From: Marinobacter sp. CHS3-4
GTDB lineage: Bacteria > Pseudomonadota > Gammaproteobacteria > Pseudomonadales > Oleiphilaceae
Assembly (NCBI RefSeq): GCF_030053415.1
Contig: NZ_JASGBJ010000001.1
Coordinates: forward strand, 248,001-312,000
DNA: 64,000 nt
Direction of reading: 5' to 3'
The notes beneath the pieces are model-generated. The model ran no database searches and was not told the origin of the DNA. It was given only the letters and a program-made list of their open reading frames with translations. This document shows positions 34,022 through 44,474 of the stretch, piece by piece (within the stretch, counting starts at the first letter, position 1; every line of letters starts with the position of its first letter). The position numbers and the translations under genes are program-made.

Positions 34022-34708
34022 ATGATCTGCCTGATTCTGAAAGGGATATTTGGAGATGCTGCTTTGGGCCTGATTCTCAAATTCGCGATACTATTTTTCT
34101 GCATTAAGCACCTACTTGACCATGGTCGGCCTATAACCACCGCGTTCATTTACGCCGGAAGCTTTCTTATCCTTGGTTTTCTGGGTGGGCTATTCTTCGG
34201 TTGGGCTGAATACGGTCTGCTGTTGTTGCCGTTCAACTTTCTCATCGACGCGGTTGTCGGCCTTGTGTTCTTCTCGCTTCTCGACCGTTATCGAGATCGC
34301 CTGTTCTTGTTCTATGCGCTTATTGTTGCTGGTATTGCCATGAATTTTGGATTTCATCTTTGGATTTCGAATTTTACCTTGCCAGACTTCGGAAGCGAGC
34401 AAAAAGTTGCTGCATCGCGTGCGCACTCAGCACAGTCCAGTGCTCCACCGCACCTCTGGTCGCATCATAAAGTATTGAATGTTTCTGCAGAGATCTGTGC
34501 ACAGAGAGGAGTGGCGTCTCTTCATGCACTTAATTTCTCGTCGGTGGTTCGAAACGGTACTTATGTGTATGGCAACTCGGGAACCAACAGGGCGGCGGTG
34601 AAATGCGTTGAACATGACCAAGAGTCTTCGTTTCTCTACATTGCCGTTGCTGGGCCAGTTAAGAGGTCTGTCGAGGATCTGCGCAACAAAATCGCCTGGA
34701 GCATGTAG
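34022..34708 (+). CDS. Membrane protein with soluble C-terminal domain, unknown
   Basis: 228 residues. Four or so hydrophobic helices over the first 125 residues (GDAALGLILKFAILFFCIKHLL, AFIYAGSFLILGFLGGLFFG, FLIDAVVGLVFFSLL, LFYALIVAGIAMNFGFHLWI). A hydrophilic C-terminal domain follows, with cysteines in SAEICAQ and AVKCVEH. ATG after GAAGGCGG, just beyond the last attC, so it is either chromosomal or a former cassette. It shares an operon with the next gene (3-bp gap). Confidence 0.65.
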   Translation: MICLILKGIFGDAALGLILKFAILFFCIKHLLDHGRPITTAFIYAGSFLILGFLGGLFFGWAEYGLLLLPFNFLIDAVVGLVFFSLLDRYRDRLFLFYALIVAGIAMNFGFHLWISNFTLPDFGSEQKVAASRAHSAQSSAPPHLWSHHKVLNVSAEICAQRGVASLHALNFSSVVRNGTYVYGNSGTNRAAVKCVEHDQESSFLYIAVAGPVKRSVEDLRNKIAWSM

Positions 34709-34711
34709 CGG

Positions 34712-34990
34712 ATGAGATTATTGATACTTTTGACAGCTCTGGTTCTGGCGGGGTGCGACAACACGACGTTGTCAGCCACTCCCAACTTTTCGCTTTTTGA
34801 AACCTCGGCAGGTGTTCTCTATTTGCTCAACCAGAACACTGGGGAACTGAAGGTCATATCGTCAAGGCAGACGGTCATCAATACTGGAGAGGTTTTCCGA
34901 GATGATGAAGGACGATTCTTCGAATATCTTGGGAATGGACGAATCCAGAGGGTTGATGAAACTGGGGCGGCTGTCCAAAAAGTAAAATGA
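34712..34990 (+). CDS. Small lipoprotein
   Basis: 92 residues with a lipoprotein signal (MRLLILLTALVLAGC, lipobox LAGC). The mature part is mainly beta (FETSAGVLYLLNQNTGELKVI, EVFRDDEGRFFEYLG). Three bases behind the previous gene, so probably co-translated. Unknown role. Confidence 0.65.
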   Translation: MRLLILLTALVLAGCDNTTLSATPNFSLFETSAGVLYLLNQNTGELKVISSRQTVINTGEVFRDDEGRFFEYLGNGRIQRVDETGAAVQKVK

Positions 34991-35036
34991 TCACGCTCGA
35001 CAACGGCATCAGGTATAAAAACAGACGTGCACTGAC

Positions 35037-35657
35037 ATGACCTTCATAGATTCAATCATACTGTTCGGAATTATGGCTTTGCTCGCCGCTTTGCCGAGTT
35101 CCAGCGTTGCCTTGGTGGTCGCTCGTTCAGCGACTTTGGGTCCAGCTAATGGGATCGCGGTCGGTATTGGTATCGTGCTGGGCGACCTACTCTTTATCGC
35201 CCTTGCGATAGCAGGCTTGTCAGCAGTGGCCGAGGTGCTGGGTAGCTTTTTCGTTGTCGTGAAAATGATCGGCGGGCTTTATTTGATCTGGCTCGGGGTA
35301 AAGCTGATGACTGCGAACTCTGCTCCCCTTCAAGCACCGTTCAGTTCGAACCAGCCAAAAAGTCTGGTCACCAGCTTGATGGCGGGTTTCGCTCTGACCC
35401 TGGGCGATATCAAAGCGATTCTCTTCTATGCGAGTCTTTTCCCGGTGTTTATTGATCTGGCAGCCATCGATATTCGGGACATTTTACTGATTGTGGCAAT
35501 CACCATCATAGCTGTGGGCGGCGTTAAAGTTGCCTATGCACTGTTGGGCGCCAAAGTGGCCAGCATCGCACGTGATCACAGATTTACCGGCGTTTATCAG
35601 AAAACCATCGGTGGTGTCATGATCGGAACGGGCAGTTATCTGATCTTCAAAACCTGA
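35037..35657 (+). CDS. LysE/RhtB-family amino acid exporter
   Basis: 206 residues with about six helices. MTFIDSIILFGIMALLAALPSSSVALVVARS resembles the family's P-G-P-start region, although the typical PGP is replaced by PSS. GLYLIWLGVKLM is the conserved third-helix motif. It exports an amino acid or derivative. The substrate is not predictable. Confidence 0.85.
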   Translation: MTFIDSIILFGIMALLAALPSSSVALVVARSATLGPANGIAVGIGIVLGDLLFIALAIAGLSAVAEVLGSFFVVVKMIGGLYLIWLGVKLMTANSAPLQAPFSSNQPKSLVTSLMAGFALTLGDIKAILFYASLFPVFIDLAAIDIRDILLIVAITIIAVGGVKVAYALLGAKVASIARDHRFTGVYQKTIGGVMIGTGSYLIFKT

Positions 35658-35745
35658 CCCTTGCAAACGAACCGGATGCTGAGCTTATTAAGATTCGAAT
35701 GCTAGAATTCCCGCCCGAACCCACCATCACTGGAGAGCATGCGCT

Positions 35746-36669
35746 GTGAATTCGCCTTCCCGATTCTATCCCATTGGTACGCCCGGTATTCCCTGGAGTG
35801 ACGCCGAGCGCGCTGAGTGGTTGTCACGGCAAACCTGGCAACGCAGCTATAAGACCGATGTGTTGAGTGTGGTTGAGCGCCTGCGTTCGCGCTTCGACGT
35901 GGACGAGTATGGCCGTCTCGACTACGGCGACGACACCTATCCGCTGATGGCAATCCACAGCCGCGATTGGCGCGACGATCTGCCGGTTGTATTGATCACC
36001 GGCGGGGTGCATGGCTATGAGACCAGCGGCGTTCATGGTGCGCTCCAGTTTCTGGAGCAGCATGGGGAGAAATACGCGGGCCAGGTAAACCTTCTGGTGG
36101 CACCTTGCGTCAGTCCCTGGGCCTATGAGCGTATCCATCGCTGGAACGCGAACGCCGTTGATCCAAACCGTTCGTTCCGTGTTGACGGCCAGGCTGAAGA
36201 GGCAATCGCGTTGATGCGACGGGTGGCCCCCATTCAGGATCGGGTTCTGCTGCACATCGACCTGCATGAAACCACCGATACCGACGAAACCGAGTTTCGC
36301 CCCGCGCTGGCGGCCCGCGATGGCAAACCCTTCGAGCCAGGCGGCATTCCAGACGGTTTCTATGTTGTTGATGACAGTGAGCATCCCCAACCTGAATTCC
36401 AGCAGGCGGTGATTGGGGCGGTGGAGAAGGTCACCCATATCGCGCCGGCGGATGACAAGGGCGAGATTTTCGGTTCACCCGTGGCGGCCCGGGGTGTTAT
36501 TCAATATCCGCTCAAGCAATTGGGCCTGTGTGCGAGCATGACCAGTGCCCCATACCGAACCACCACCGAGGTCTATCCGGATAGCGCCTGTGTAACCACA
36601 GAGCAATGCAATGCTGCTCAGGTAACAGCGGTGCGTGCAGCGATCGACTACGCGCTGGCACACCGGTGA
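35746..36669 (+). CDS. M14-family carboxypeptidase / deacylase-like protein
   Basis: 307 residues of the zinc-dependent M14 (succinylglutamate desuccinylase/aspartoacylase-like) superfamily. Zinc ligands are expected in GGVHGYETSG (H and E, about residue 90) and HIDLHETTD (about residue 182); the usual arginine/asparagine site is NAVDPNRSF. The start is a GTG preceded by GGAGAG. It may remove amino acids from peptides or N-acyl groups; substrate unknown. The next gene begins about 100 bp later. Confidence 0.8.
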   Translation: MNSPSRFYPIGTPGIPWSDAERAEWLSRQTWQRSYKTDVLSVVERLRSRFDVDEYGRLDYGDDTYPLMAIHSRDWRDDLPVVLITGGVHGYETSGVHGALQFLEQHGEKYAGQVNLLVAPCVSPWAYERIHRWNANAVDPNRSFRVDGQAEEAIALMRRVAPIQDRVLLHIDLHETTDTDETEFRPALAARDGKPFEPGGIPDGFYVVDDSEHPQPEFQQAVIGAVEKVTHIAPADDKGEIFGSPVAARGVIQYPLKQLGLCASMTSAPYRTTTEVYPDSACVTTEQCNAAQVTAVRAAIDYALAHR

Positions 36670-36769
36670 GGAAAGCCAGATTCACATTGCCCTTTACGAC
36701 GACGGTGTCCGGGTGTATGAAGGTAATCTATTGGGCCAATTTCAATCTTCGTCGGAGGCTGATCGACTT

Positions 36770-37531
36770 GTGTGTCGCCATTTGATCGTTTGGGTGTTGT
36801 TGCTGTTTTTCCCCGCCAAAGCCCTGGCGCACACAGATCTGGAGTTTGCTTACAGTGACACTTCGCCGCCTTATAGTGTCGCGGTGAATGAGGAGGCGGC
36901 TGGGCTTTTGCCAGATATCGTTGAGCTGGTGTTCAGCTTCATTCCAGAATACGAGGCGGAACACGTGGCTTTTCCCTGGGCGCGGGCCCAGTACAACGTT
37001 GAGAATGGGCGAAGTGATGGTTTGCTCACCTATCCATCGGACGATCGCAAGAAGTACGCGCTGTTCACCGCCGATCCGCTTTACCTGCAGAACTATGGCA
37101 ATCTGGTGTATGACAAAGACAGCGCTGCGGCGAAAGTGATCTCGTCGGCGACAGGCTTTGATGATTTGGCTGAGTTGACGGTGATTGTTGAGCGTGGCTC
37201 CTCCTGGGAAGAAGAAAACATACCCGGGTATCTTCAACGGATTGACGGGCAGGATATAGTCGCGAAGATGCATCTTCTGTTTCGGCGTGGTGCTGGGGAT
37301 TTCATCGTTATGCCTCCGGAACATGCCCGTTATATGGCGCAGCAACTGGGGTATCTAGATGCGCTCAGAATGCAGGAAGTCGGTTTTATCTCCGAATCCC
37401 CGATTCCATTCCACCTTGGGGTGTCTCGTCAAAACCCCCATGCCGATGAAATCATCGAGCTTGTTGAAAGCGTCATGGCCAACCCCGATTTTCAATCCCA
37501 GTTGCTGGAATTGATCCGCCAGTATCGTTGA
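36770..37531 (+). CDS. Periplasmic solute-binding (family 3-like) protein
   Basis: About 253 residues. The start is GTG at 36770 (or TTG at 36767), because GGAGG lies 8-11 bases upstream and a signal peptide follows (LIVWVLLLFFPAKALA). The 45-codon upstream frame overlaps the previous gene. It has the bilobal SBP_bac_3 pattern (FAYSDTSPPYSV, LPDIVELVFSFIP, FPWARAQYNVENGRSDGLLT). No transporter genes adjoin, so it may feed a distant permease or act as a sensor. Similar to the protein at 51151. Confidence 0.75.
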   Translation: MCRHLIVWVLLLFFPAKALAHTDLEFAYSDTSPPYSVAVNEEAAGLLPDIVELVFSFIPEYEAEHVAFPWARAQYNVENGRSDGLLTYPSDDRKKYALFTADPLYLQNYGNLVYDKDSAAAKVISSATGFDDLAELTVIVERGSSWEEENIPGYLQRIDGQDIVAKMHLLFRRGAGDFIVMPPEHARYMAQQLGYLDALRMQEVGFISESPIPFHLGVSRQNPHADEIIELVESVMANPDFQSQLLELIRQYR

Positions 37532-37700
37532 TCGACCATCTGGCACGGATGTGGTTAGATCAGGCCATCAAGCATTCTTATTAGCGGGAAATCGAAACTG
37601 GCTGAAACGTCGGCGGATAGGTGTGATTGGGCCAATTTCCCGCTTCCTTGCTCCGGGCTAGTCTGGGTTTACGTGAATAATAAAAAGACCGGTGTGGACC

Positions 37701-39203
<1,503 letters not shown>

Positions 39204-39233
39204 TTACCTGGCTCAGCCCCTTGAGAGACTGTA

Positions 39234-40163
39234 TTGAATAAACCACGAGAGAGCAGACACCCGTCGCCGAGCCTATGGCACCCGCGCTACTGGCTGGCCT
39301 GGTTCTGCATGGGCATCGTTTACCTATTTTCGTTGTTGCCCTTTCAGAGCAAGCAAGCGTTTGGTGAGTGGCTGGGCAACAGGCTTTACCGGGTGGCGAA
39401 ATCCCGAGCGAAAGTTGCCCGTCAGAACCTGAAAGCGTGTTTTCCAGACTGGTCTGCCGAGCATACTGATGAGGTGGCTCGGCAGACGTTTGTTGAAGTC
39501 AGTCGGGGGCTGATGGCCAGCGTTCATCTGTGGTCGCACCCGCTGTTCGACGTTACTTCAAGAACAGACTATGTCGGCTTGGAGCACCTGCAACAGGCAC
39601 AGGCGAAAGGTAAAGGTGTACTTTTGATCACGGCCCATTACAGTCTAATTGAGCTGGGTTTTCATCTGTTTCTCGCCCCCGCAGAGCGACCCGGCTATAT
39701 GTATCGTTCCAATGACCATCCGGTGGTAGATCGGATGATTGAACGAGGCCGCCGCCACAGCCACGACAATATGACCGGCTTTGACAAGTTTCAGGGCAAA
39801 GAGATGGTGGCGTTTCTGAAGAATGGCGGTCAGGTCGCCTATGCTTGTGACCAGGACTTCAACGATAAGACAAAGTTTTTCATTCCGTTTCTGGGTGTCG
39901 AGGCACCGTGCATCGACAGACCGACCCACATTGCGAGAGAGGCCGCTGTTTCGGTCATCTTTGTAAGCTTCTACCGAACAAAGAACAATCGCTACCGGGT
40001 GGATTATTCCCCGATTCAAGAGGGTTTCGGCAAAGACGCCGAGGCCGACGCTCGGGCATGGAACCAATACATCGAAAAGACAGTTCGAGACAGGCCAGAG
40101 CAGTACTTCTGGTTGCACAAGCGCTTCAAAACCCGTCCCGAAGGGTCTGCCCCCATCTATTGA
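39234..40163 (+). CDS. Lipid A lauroyl/myristoyl acyltransferase (LpxL family), copy 1
   Basis: 309 residues, inner-membrane enzyme that adds a secondary acyl chain to Kdo2-lipid A. An N-terminal hydrophobic helix (YWLAWFCMGIVYLFSLLPF), the catalytic H-x4-E in ITAHYSLIELGF (about residue 136) and the late RVDYSPIQEGFG are family features. The start codon is TTG after TTGAGAGAC. A related copy follows 71 bp later, so this is a tandem pair. Confidence 0.9.
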   Translation: MNKPRESRHPSPSLWHPRYWLAWFCMGIVYLFSLLPFQSKQAFGEWLGNRLYRVAKSRAKVARQNLKACFPDWSAEHTDEVARQTFVEVSRGLMASVHLWSHPLFDVTSRTDYVGLEHLQQAQAKGKGVLLITAHYSLIELGFHLFLAPAERPGYMYRSNDHPVVDRMIERGRRHSHDNMTGFDKFQGKEMVAFLKNGGQVAYACDQDFNDKTKFFIPFLGVEAPCIDRPTHIAREAAVSVIFVSFYRTKNNRYRVDYSPIQEGFGKDAEADARAWNQYIEKTVRDRPEQYFWLHKRFKTRPEGSAPIY

Positions 40164-40234
40164 GCGCCAGTCATCAACATTTTTTTTGAATATGTGTCAG
40201 GCTTCGACGTTCACGTTTCATCGCAAGATTCATC

Positions 40235-41155
40235 ATGTCCCGCAAAAAACGCAATAGAAACCGGCCGCTCTGGCACCCCGTGCATTGGCCCTCCTGGCTG
40301 GCGGTTTTCGTGCTTTATCTACTGTCTCTGTTGCCTATGAGCACCAAACAGAAGTTTGGTGCCTGGCTGGGGCGATTATTGGAGCGCAAAATGCGCTCCC
40401 GCCGTAAAGTCGCAGACAAGAACCTGATCGTTTGCATGCCGGAGCTCAGCGAGGCGTCAAAGAACCAACTTATCCAGGATAATTTTGTCGCGTGTACTCG
40501 CGGGTTTCTGGAGAGCCTGCATGCCTGGTGGCGAGATGTGTCGGTGTACTGCGAAAATGCTCACATCGAGGGTCTCGAACACCTTCGTGAAGCACAGGCA
40601 CGCGGCAACGGTGTGCTGTTGATCGGCGGCCATTACAGTATTTTCGATTTTGCGTTGCCGCTGATCGCCTGCCATCTGTCCAAGCCGGGCTATATGTACC
40701 GTCCGAATGGCAACCCGGTGATCGATTGGATGATTGAGCGTGGTCGTCGTCGCCATTTCGGCATTCAGCCGTTCACCAAACGGGAATTACGGCCGATGGT
40801 GTCCTTTCTGAAAAAAGGCGGTGAGGTCTGGTTTGCCTGCGACCAGGATCTGGGTGATAAAACCGAGATTTTTTCGCCGTTTTTCAACATGGACGCGCCC
40901 TGCGTGACGTCCCCCAGTTACATCGCCAAGGTGTCACGGGCGTCGGTGATATTTGTCAGTCATTTGAGGCTGCCGGATGGGCGCTACCAGGTCCGGTTTT
41001 CGCCGATCCAGGAACGATTCGGTGAGGACGCTGAAGCCGACACGGCGGCCTGGAATCAATACATTGAAAATACGGTCCGGGAGTACCCGGACCAGTATCT
41101 GTGGCTGCATAAGCGGTTTAAGACCCGGCCCGAAGGTTACGAGCCGGTCTACTGA
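40235..41155 (+). CDS. Lipid A acyltransferase (LpxL/LpxM family), copy 2
   Basis: 306 residues, about half identical to the gene before it by eye, including the same WLHKRFKTRPEG ending. Here the catalytic motif is H-x4-D (GGHYSIFDFAL), where copy 1 has glutamate. The pair probably adds the two secondary acyl chains to lipid A one after the other, or uses different chain lengths. Start ATG. Confidence 0.9.
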   Translation: MSRKKRNRNRPLWHPVHWPSWLAVFVLYLLSLLPMSTKQKFGAWLGRLLERKMRSRRKVADKNLIVCMPELSEASKNQLIQDNFVACTRGFLESLHAWWRDVSVYCENAHIEGLEHLREAQARGNGVLLIGGHYSIFDFALPLIACHLSKPGYMYRPNGNPVIDWMIERGRRRHFGIQPFTKRELRPMVSFLKKGGEVWFACDQDLGDKTEIFSPFFNMDAPCVTSPSYIAKVSRASVIFVSHLRLPDGRYQVRFSPIQERFGEDAEADTAAWNQYIENTVREYPDQYLWLHKRFKTRPEGYEPVY

Positions 41156-41189
41156 GGGGCGTGATCTGGCTCTCGCCAGCAGGCTCAGA

Positions 41190-42260
41190 TCAATCCTGTC
41201 CCAGGTATTTACGCACGTTGCCCTGCCAGTTGTCTGCCTCGGTGACGGTCAGAATCGCCTCTGAGACAGGTGCCCGCAGGTTGCTGTCGGCCGGCAACGC
41301 CAGCGCATAGAGTTGCTTCTGGAATACGGCGGGCAGCAGGGTGAGACGGTCGCTGCCCAGTTGCAGGTTGCGATATTGCAGCAAGGCGCGGTCGTACACC
41401 ACGGCGTCGGTCTCGCCCCTCACGACAGACATCATCGCTTCGGTCAGGTTGGGATATTCCTCGTGTCGAATGCGTTGATCCTGCAGATACTCCTCGCTGG
41501 CGGTGTTGGCAATGGTCGCCACTTTTGCCTGGATCAGGTCTTCCGGGCCCTGGATCTGAGAGCGCAGATTGTTCACCGTCAGTGACGATGTGATAGCCGC
41601 CGTGAAGCTGGCTACCATGATCAAACCGGCGAACATCCAGACCAGCGCGACAAAGCGCCCTGCCAGCGATACCGGCGCCTTGTCACCGTAGCCAACCGTG
41701 GTCATGGTCACCGCGGCCCACCAGAAACTGGAACCAATGCCTTCAGCGGCCGAACCACCAAACTGCTCCGGGTTGCGTTTGCGCTCGACCAGCCAGAGTA
41801 CGAATCCTACACCCAGCAGCAGGGCGCCCAGAGACATCACGACTTTAAAGAAATCCCAACTCAATAGCCCTAGCAGGCTGGCCATCAGGCCCTGCTCCGG
41901 TGCCGGAGGAATGGCGATGGATAGGCCGGTCTGATAGAACGGATGGGTGAAATCAAAGACGGACTCCCGCGCGGCGGTCATGGTCAAGGCACCAACCGCC
42001 ACATCAATTTGTCCGCTTTCGACCTGTTTTAGCAGGTCGTTGAAGGAAAGGGGCACCCATTCGTACTTCCGATCCAGTTTATCGGCTACCTGGCGCCACA
42101 AGTCGATACTGATGCCTTCCCATTCGCCGTTGTCCGATTTCATGACAAAAGGCGGCACCTCGGTAATACCCACGCGTATCGGCTCTTCCTCTGCTTGCCC
42201 GGCCGCAAGGGCTGGCAGGAAGAGAAGCAGGCATGCCAGCAGGCGCAGAATCCGGTTCAT
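41190..42260 (-). CDS. GluR0-like ligand-gated potassium channel
   Basis: 356 residues with the architecture of bacterial ionotropic glutamate receptors. Order: signal peptide, first half of an SBP_bac_3 ligand domain (VGITEVPPFVMKSDNGEWEG), helix M1 (VVMSLGALLLGVGFVLWLV), pore loop with the potassium filter TVGYGDKAP, helix M2 (LVWMFAGLIMVASFTAAITS, recalling the SYTANLAAF of animal receptors), and the second half of the ligand domain. It overlaps mltF by 4 bp and is co-transcribed behind it. Confidence 0.9.
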   Translation of the reverse strand: MNRILRLLACLLLFLPALAAGQAEEEPIRVGITEVPPFVMKSDNGEWEGISIDLWRQVADKLDRKYEWVPLSFNDLLKQVESGQIDVAVGALTMTAARESVFDFTHPFYQTGLSIAIPPAPEQGLMASLLGLLSWDFFKVVMSLGALLLGVGFVLWLVERKRNPEQFGGSAAEGIGSSFWWAAVTMTTVGYGDKAPVSLAGRFVALVWMFAGLIMVASFTAAITSSLTVNNLRSQIQGPEDLIQAKVATIANTASEEYLQDQRIRHEEYPNLTEAMMSVVRGETDAVVYDRALLQYRNLQLGSDRLTLLPAVFQKQLYALALPADSNLRAPVSEAILTVTEADNWQGNVRKYLGQD

Positions 42261-43660
42261 TCAAACGCCCCCTGAATCACGTCACGATAGTTGCGAATGC
42301 GTTGTACGTAATGGACCGGCTCGTAACCGCGAGCATAGCCGTAGCGGGTGCTGGGGTAATAGCGCTTGTCCGCTTTCAAGGGCAGTACTTTGGCCATGTC
42401 TTCCCAGGAATCCGGGTTTTTGCCTAGCTCCCGTGCGAGTTGGCGTGCGTCCAGCAAGTGTCCGCGGCCAATGTTGTAGCTGGCCAGGGCCAGGAACGTG
42501 CGATCCGGCTCCGGAATCGTTTCTGGCAGGCGGCGGTGGCGATCAGCCAGATATCGCGCACCCCCATCAATCGCGGCTTCCGGATCCAGCCTGTTAGTAA
42601 CGCCCAGAGACCTTGCGGTGTTGAGGGTCAGCATCATGATGCCGCGAACGCCGGTGGGCGAGATCGCTGTTGGGTCCCAATGGGATTCCTGGTAGGACAA
42701 AGCCGCCAGAAGGTCGGCTGGCATGCCGGTTTTCTCTTCAGCCGCAAGAAATTTCTCTTTGTATTCTGGCAACCGATCGTCAATCCGACGGTTCAGCGCC
42801 CGCAGGTCTACAAAGTCAAACTCACCAATGTAGCTGTAATAACGGGTTTCCATCTCACCGATGGCAAGGTCACCTTCGCGGCTGTTCATCCACTCGTGCG
42901 AGGTGTCCGCGATGTCTTTGAAGGCAGTGGGCGAGTACCAGCCGAGGTTCTGTCCGCTGGTCAGGTTCATGGCAACCTCAAGGTGCGGGAAATGGCGACG
43001 CATGACCTGAACAATGTTGGAATCGGCCACTGTGCAATCCAGATCCTGTTCGGCCACCTCGGACAACAGCATTTCGGTGGTCAGTTCATCGTCTTCGGAA
43101 AACTGGATGCCCTCGTGTTCACCAGACAGCGCGTTCAGGGTCTCCACATAACTGGATTTGGCGGTCACGCGGATTTCCACGCCGGGAATCTCTTCGGGCA
43201 GCCTCGGCATGGGGCGTTGCTCCCGGTGACAGACCAGTTGCTGGGTGATTTCGGTGTGAGCGGGGCCACGAGCAAATTTCTCGGTTCGAGACGGCAAATG
43301 GGTCAGACCCGCAGCGGCTAAATGGGTGTTGCCAGACTCCAGGGCCTCAAGTACCTCAGCCGTGGATTCGTGCATGGTCCACTCCACCGTCCAGCCTTTG
43401 CTTTCGGCAAATTTCTCTACAAGGCTGAATTCGGGGCCAATCGGGTTCTCGTGTCGATCCAGATAGTAGGTCGTTGAGCCGTTTCGGGTGGCCACCTGAA
43501 GCACGCCGGTTTCTTCCGGACTTTTCAAGCCTGGTGTAGCTGCGGTGGTTTCTGAAGATGGCTGACTGCACCCGGCCATCATCAAGGCCAGCACCGAAAC
43601 AGTGACCGATGCGGAATTCAGGAGCTTATGGGTCAGGCTCCGATGGGTGACTCGAGTCAT
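42257..43660 (-). CDS. mltF: Membrane-bound lytic transglycosylase F
   Basis: 467 residues, an outer-membrane lipoprotein (lipobox LMMAGC) starting at MTRVTHRSLTH with AGAGG upstream. An SBP_bac_3-type ligand domain occupies about residues 50-270 and an SLT goose-type lysozyme domain the rest. The catalytic glutamate is in ALSYQESHWDPTA. It cleaves peptidoglycan and is allosterically controlled by muropeptides in other bacteria. First gene of the mltF-channel operon. Confidence 0.93.
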   Translation of the reverse strand: MTRVTHRSLTHKLLNSASVTVSVLALMMAGCSQPSSETTAATPGLKSPEETGVLQVATRNGSTTYYLDRHENPIGPEFSLVEKFAESKGWTVEWTMHESTAEVLEALESGNTHLAAAGLTHLPSRTEKFARGPAHTEITQQLVCHREQRPMPRLPEEIPGVEIRVTAKSSYVETLNALSGEHEGIQFSEDDELTTEMLLSEVAEQDLDCTVADSNIVQVMRRHFPHLEVAMNLTSGQNLGWYSPTAFKDIADTSHEWMNSREGDLAIGEMETRYYSYIGEFDFVDLRALNRRIDDRLPEYKEKFLAAEEKTGMPADLLAALSYQESHWDPTAISPTGVRGIMMLTLNTARSLGVTNRLDPEAAIDGGARYLADRHRRLPETIPEPDRTFLALASYNIGRGHLLDARQLARELGKNPDSWEDMAKVLPLKADKRYYPSTRYGYARGYEPVHYVQRIRNYRDVIQGAFE

Positions 43661-43785
43661 GGGAGACCTCTGGGCCGGGAATTTGTAGGTAAAACTACGT
43701 AACCTTTCCTTCAATGTATCATGTTGGCCTACAGACCGCTCGAAACTGGCCTATGCTGGCAGGTGAGATTCCAAAGGGAGTTTGT

Positions 43786-44241
43786 ATGAAAGCCTCTACA
43801 AGAATGTGTGCATTCGTGTTTACTTTGCTTCTGCCGCTGTGCAGTTTGGCATCAGAGGGCGTAATGACTTTCGAGAGTAACCACAGCGTTGCTGACACGG
43901 CAGATCGCCTGGTGGTTGCGCTTGAGGAGAAAGGCATGACCGTGATGAATCGCATCAGCCACACGGACAATGCCGCCAGCGTGGGTCTGGAATTGCGGCC
44001 CACAGAATTGGTGATATTCGGAAATCCGAAAGTCGGCACAGCCTTGATGCAATGTTCGCAGCGCGTTGCCATTGATCTGCCGCAAAAGGCGTTGATTTGG
44101 GAAGACGAAGCCGGACAGGTCTGGCTGGGCTTCAATGATCCGACGTACCTGGATCAACGTCACGGTATTGAGGGCTGTGACAAGGTACTGAAAAAAGTGT
44201 CTGGTGCTCTGGGTAAGTTTGCGAACGCGGCTACCCGCTAA
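43786..44241 (+). CDS. DUF302-family exported protein
   Basis: 151 residues from the ATG at 43786 (GGGAG before it), with a signal peptide ending near CSLASEG. The mature part has the DUF302 pattern: SNHSVADTADRLVVALEEKGMTVMNRISH, RPTELVIFGNPKVGTALMQ and LPQKALIWEDEAGQVWLGFNDP. Function unknown. It diverges from mltF. Confidence 0.85.
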   Translation: MKASTRMCAFVFTLLLPLCSLASEGVMTFESNHSVADTADRLVVALEEKGMTVMNRISHTDNAASVGLELRPTELVIFGNPKVGTALMQCSQRVAIDLPQKALIWEDEAGQVWLGFNDPTYLDQRHGIEGCDKVLKKVSGALGKFANAATR

Positions 44242-44474
44242 CGTAATTCATAGCTATTGCCCGGGCATTCTGTTAGTGTGCTCATCATCCTGCCTCTAGG
44301 GATTTCCGCAATTCAGGGCCATAGGCCCGCCGTGCGAACCTCCATACGACCTGTCAGAGGACGTCACCGCTTAAAGCTGCGTGACTGTAGTCGTCTTTTT
44401 TGCCATGACAATCATGGTCTCTGCTCTCCGCCGTTACAGGGCGATGGAGCTGAATTATCAAGAGTTTATTCAAT

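Noticed and set aside
36635..36769. Upstream extension of the solute-binding gene at 36770
   Set aside because: It overlaps the end of the M14-like gene and precedes a better ribosome-binding site and a signal peptide.
44257..44474. Short frame before rhlE
   Set aside because: No start codon with ribosome-binding site and no protein-like composition; it is probably the rhlE leader.
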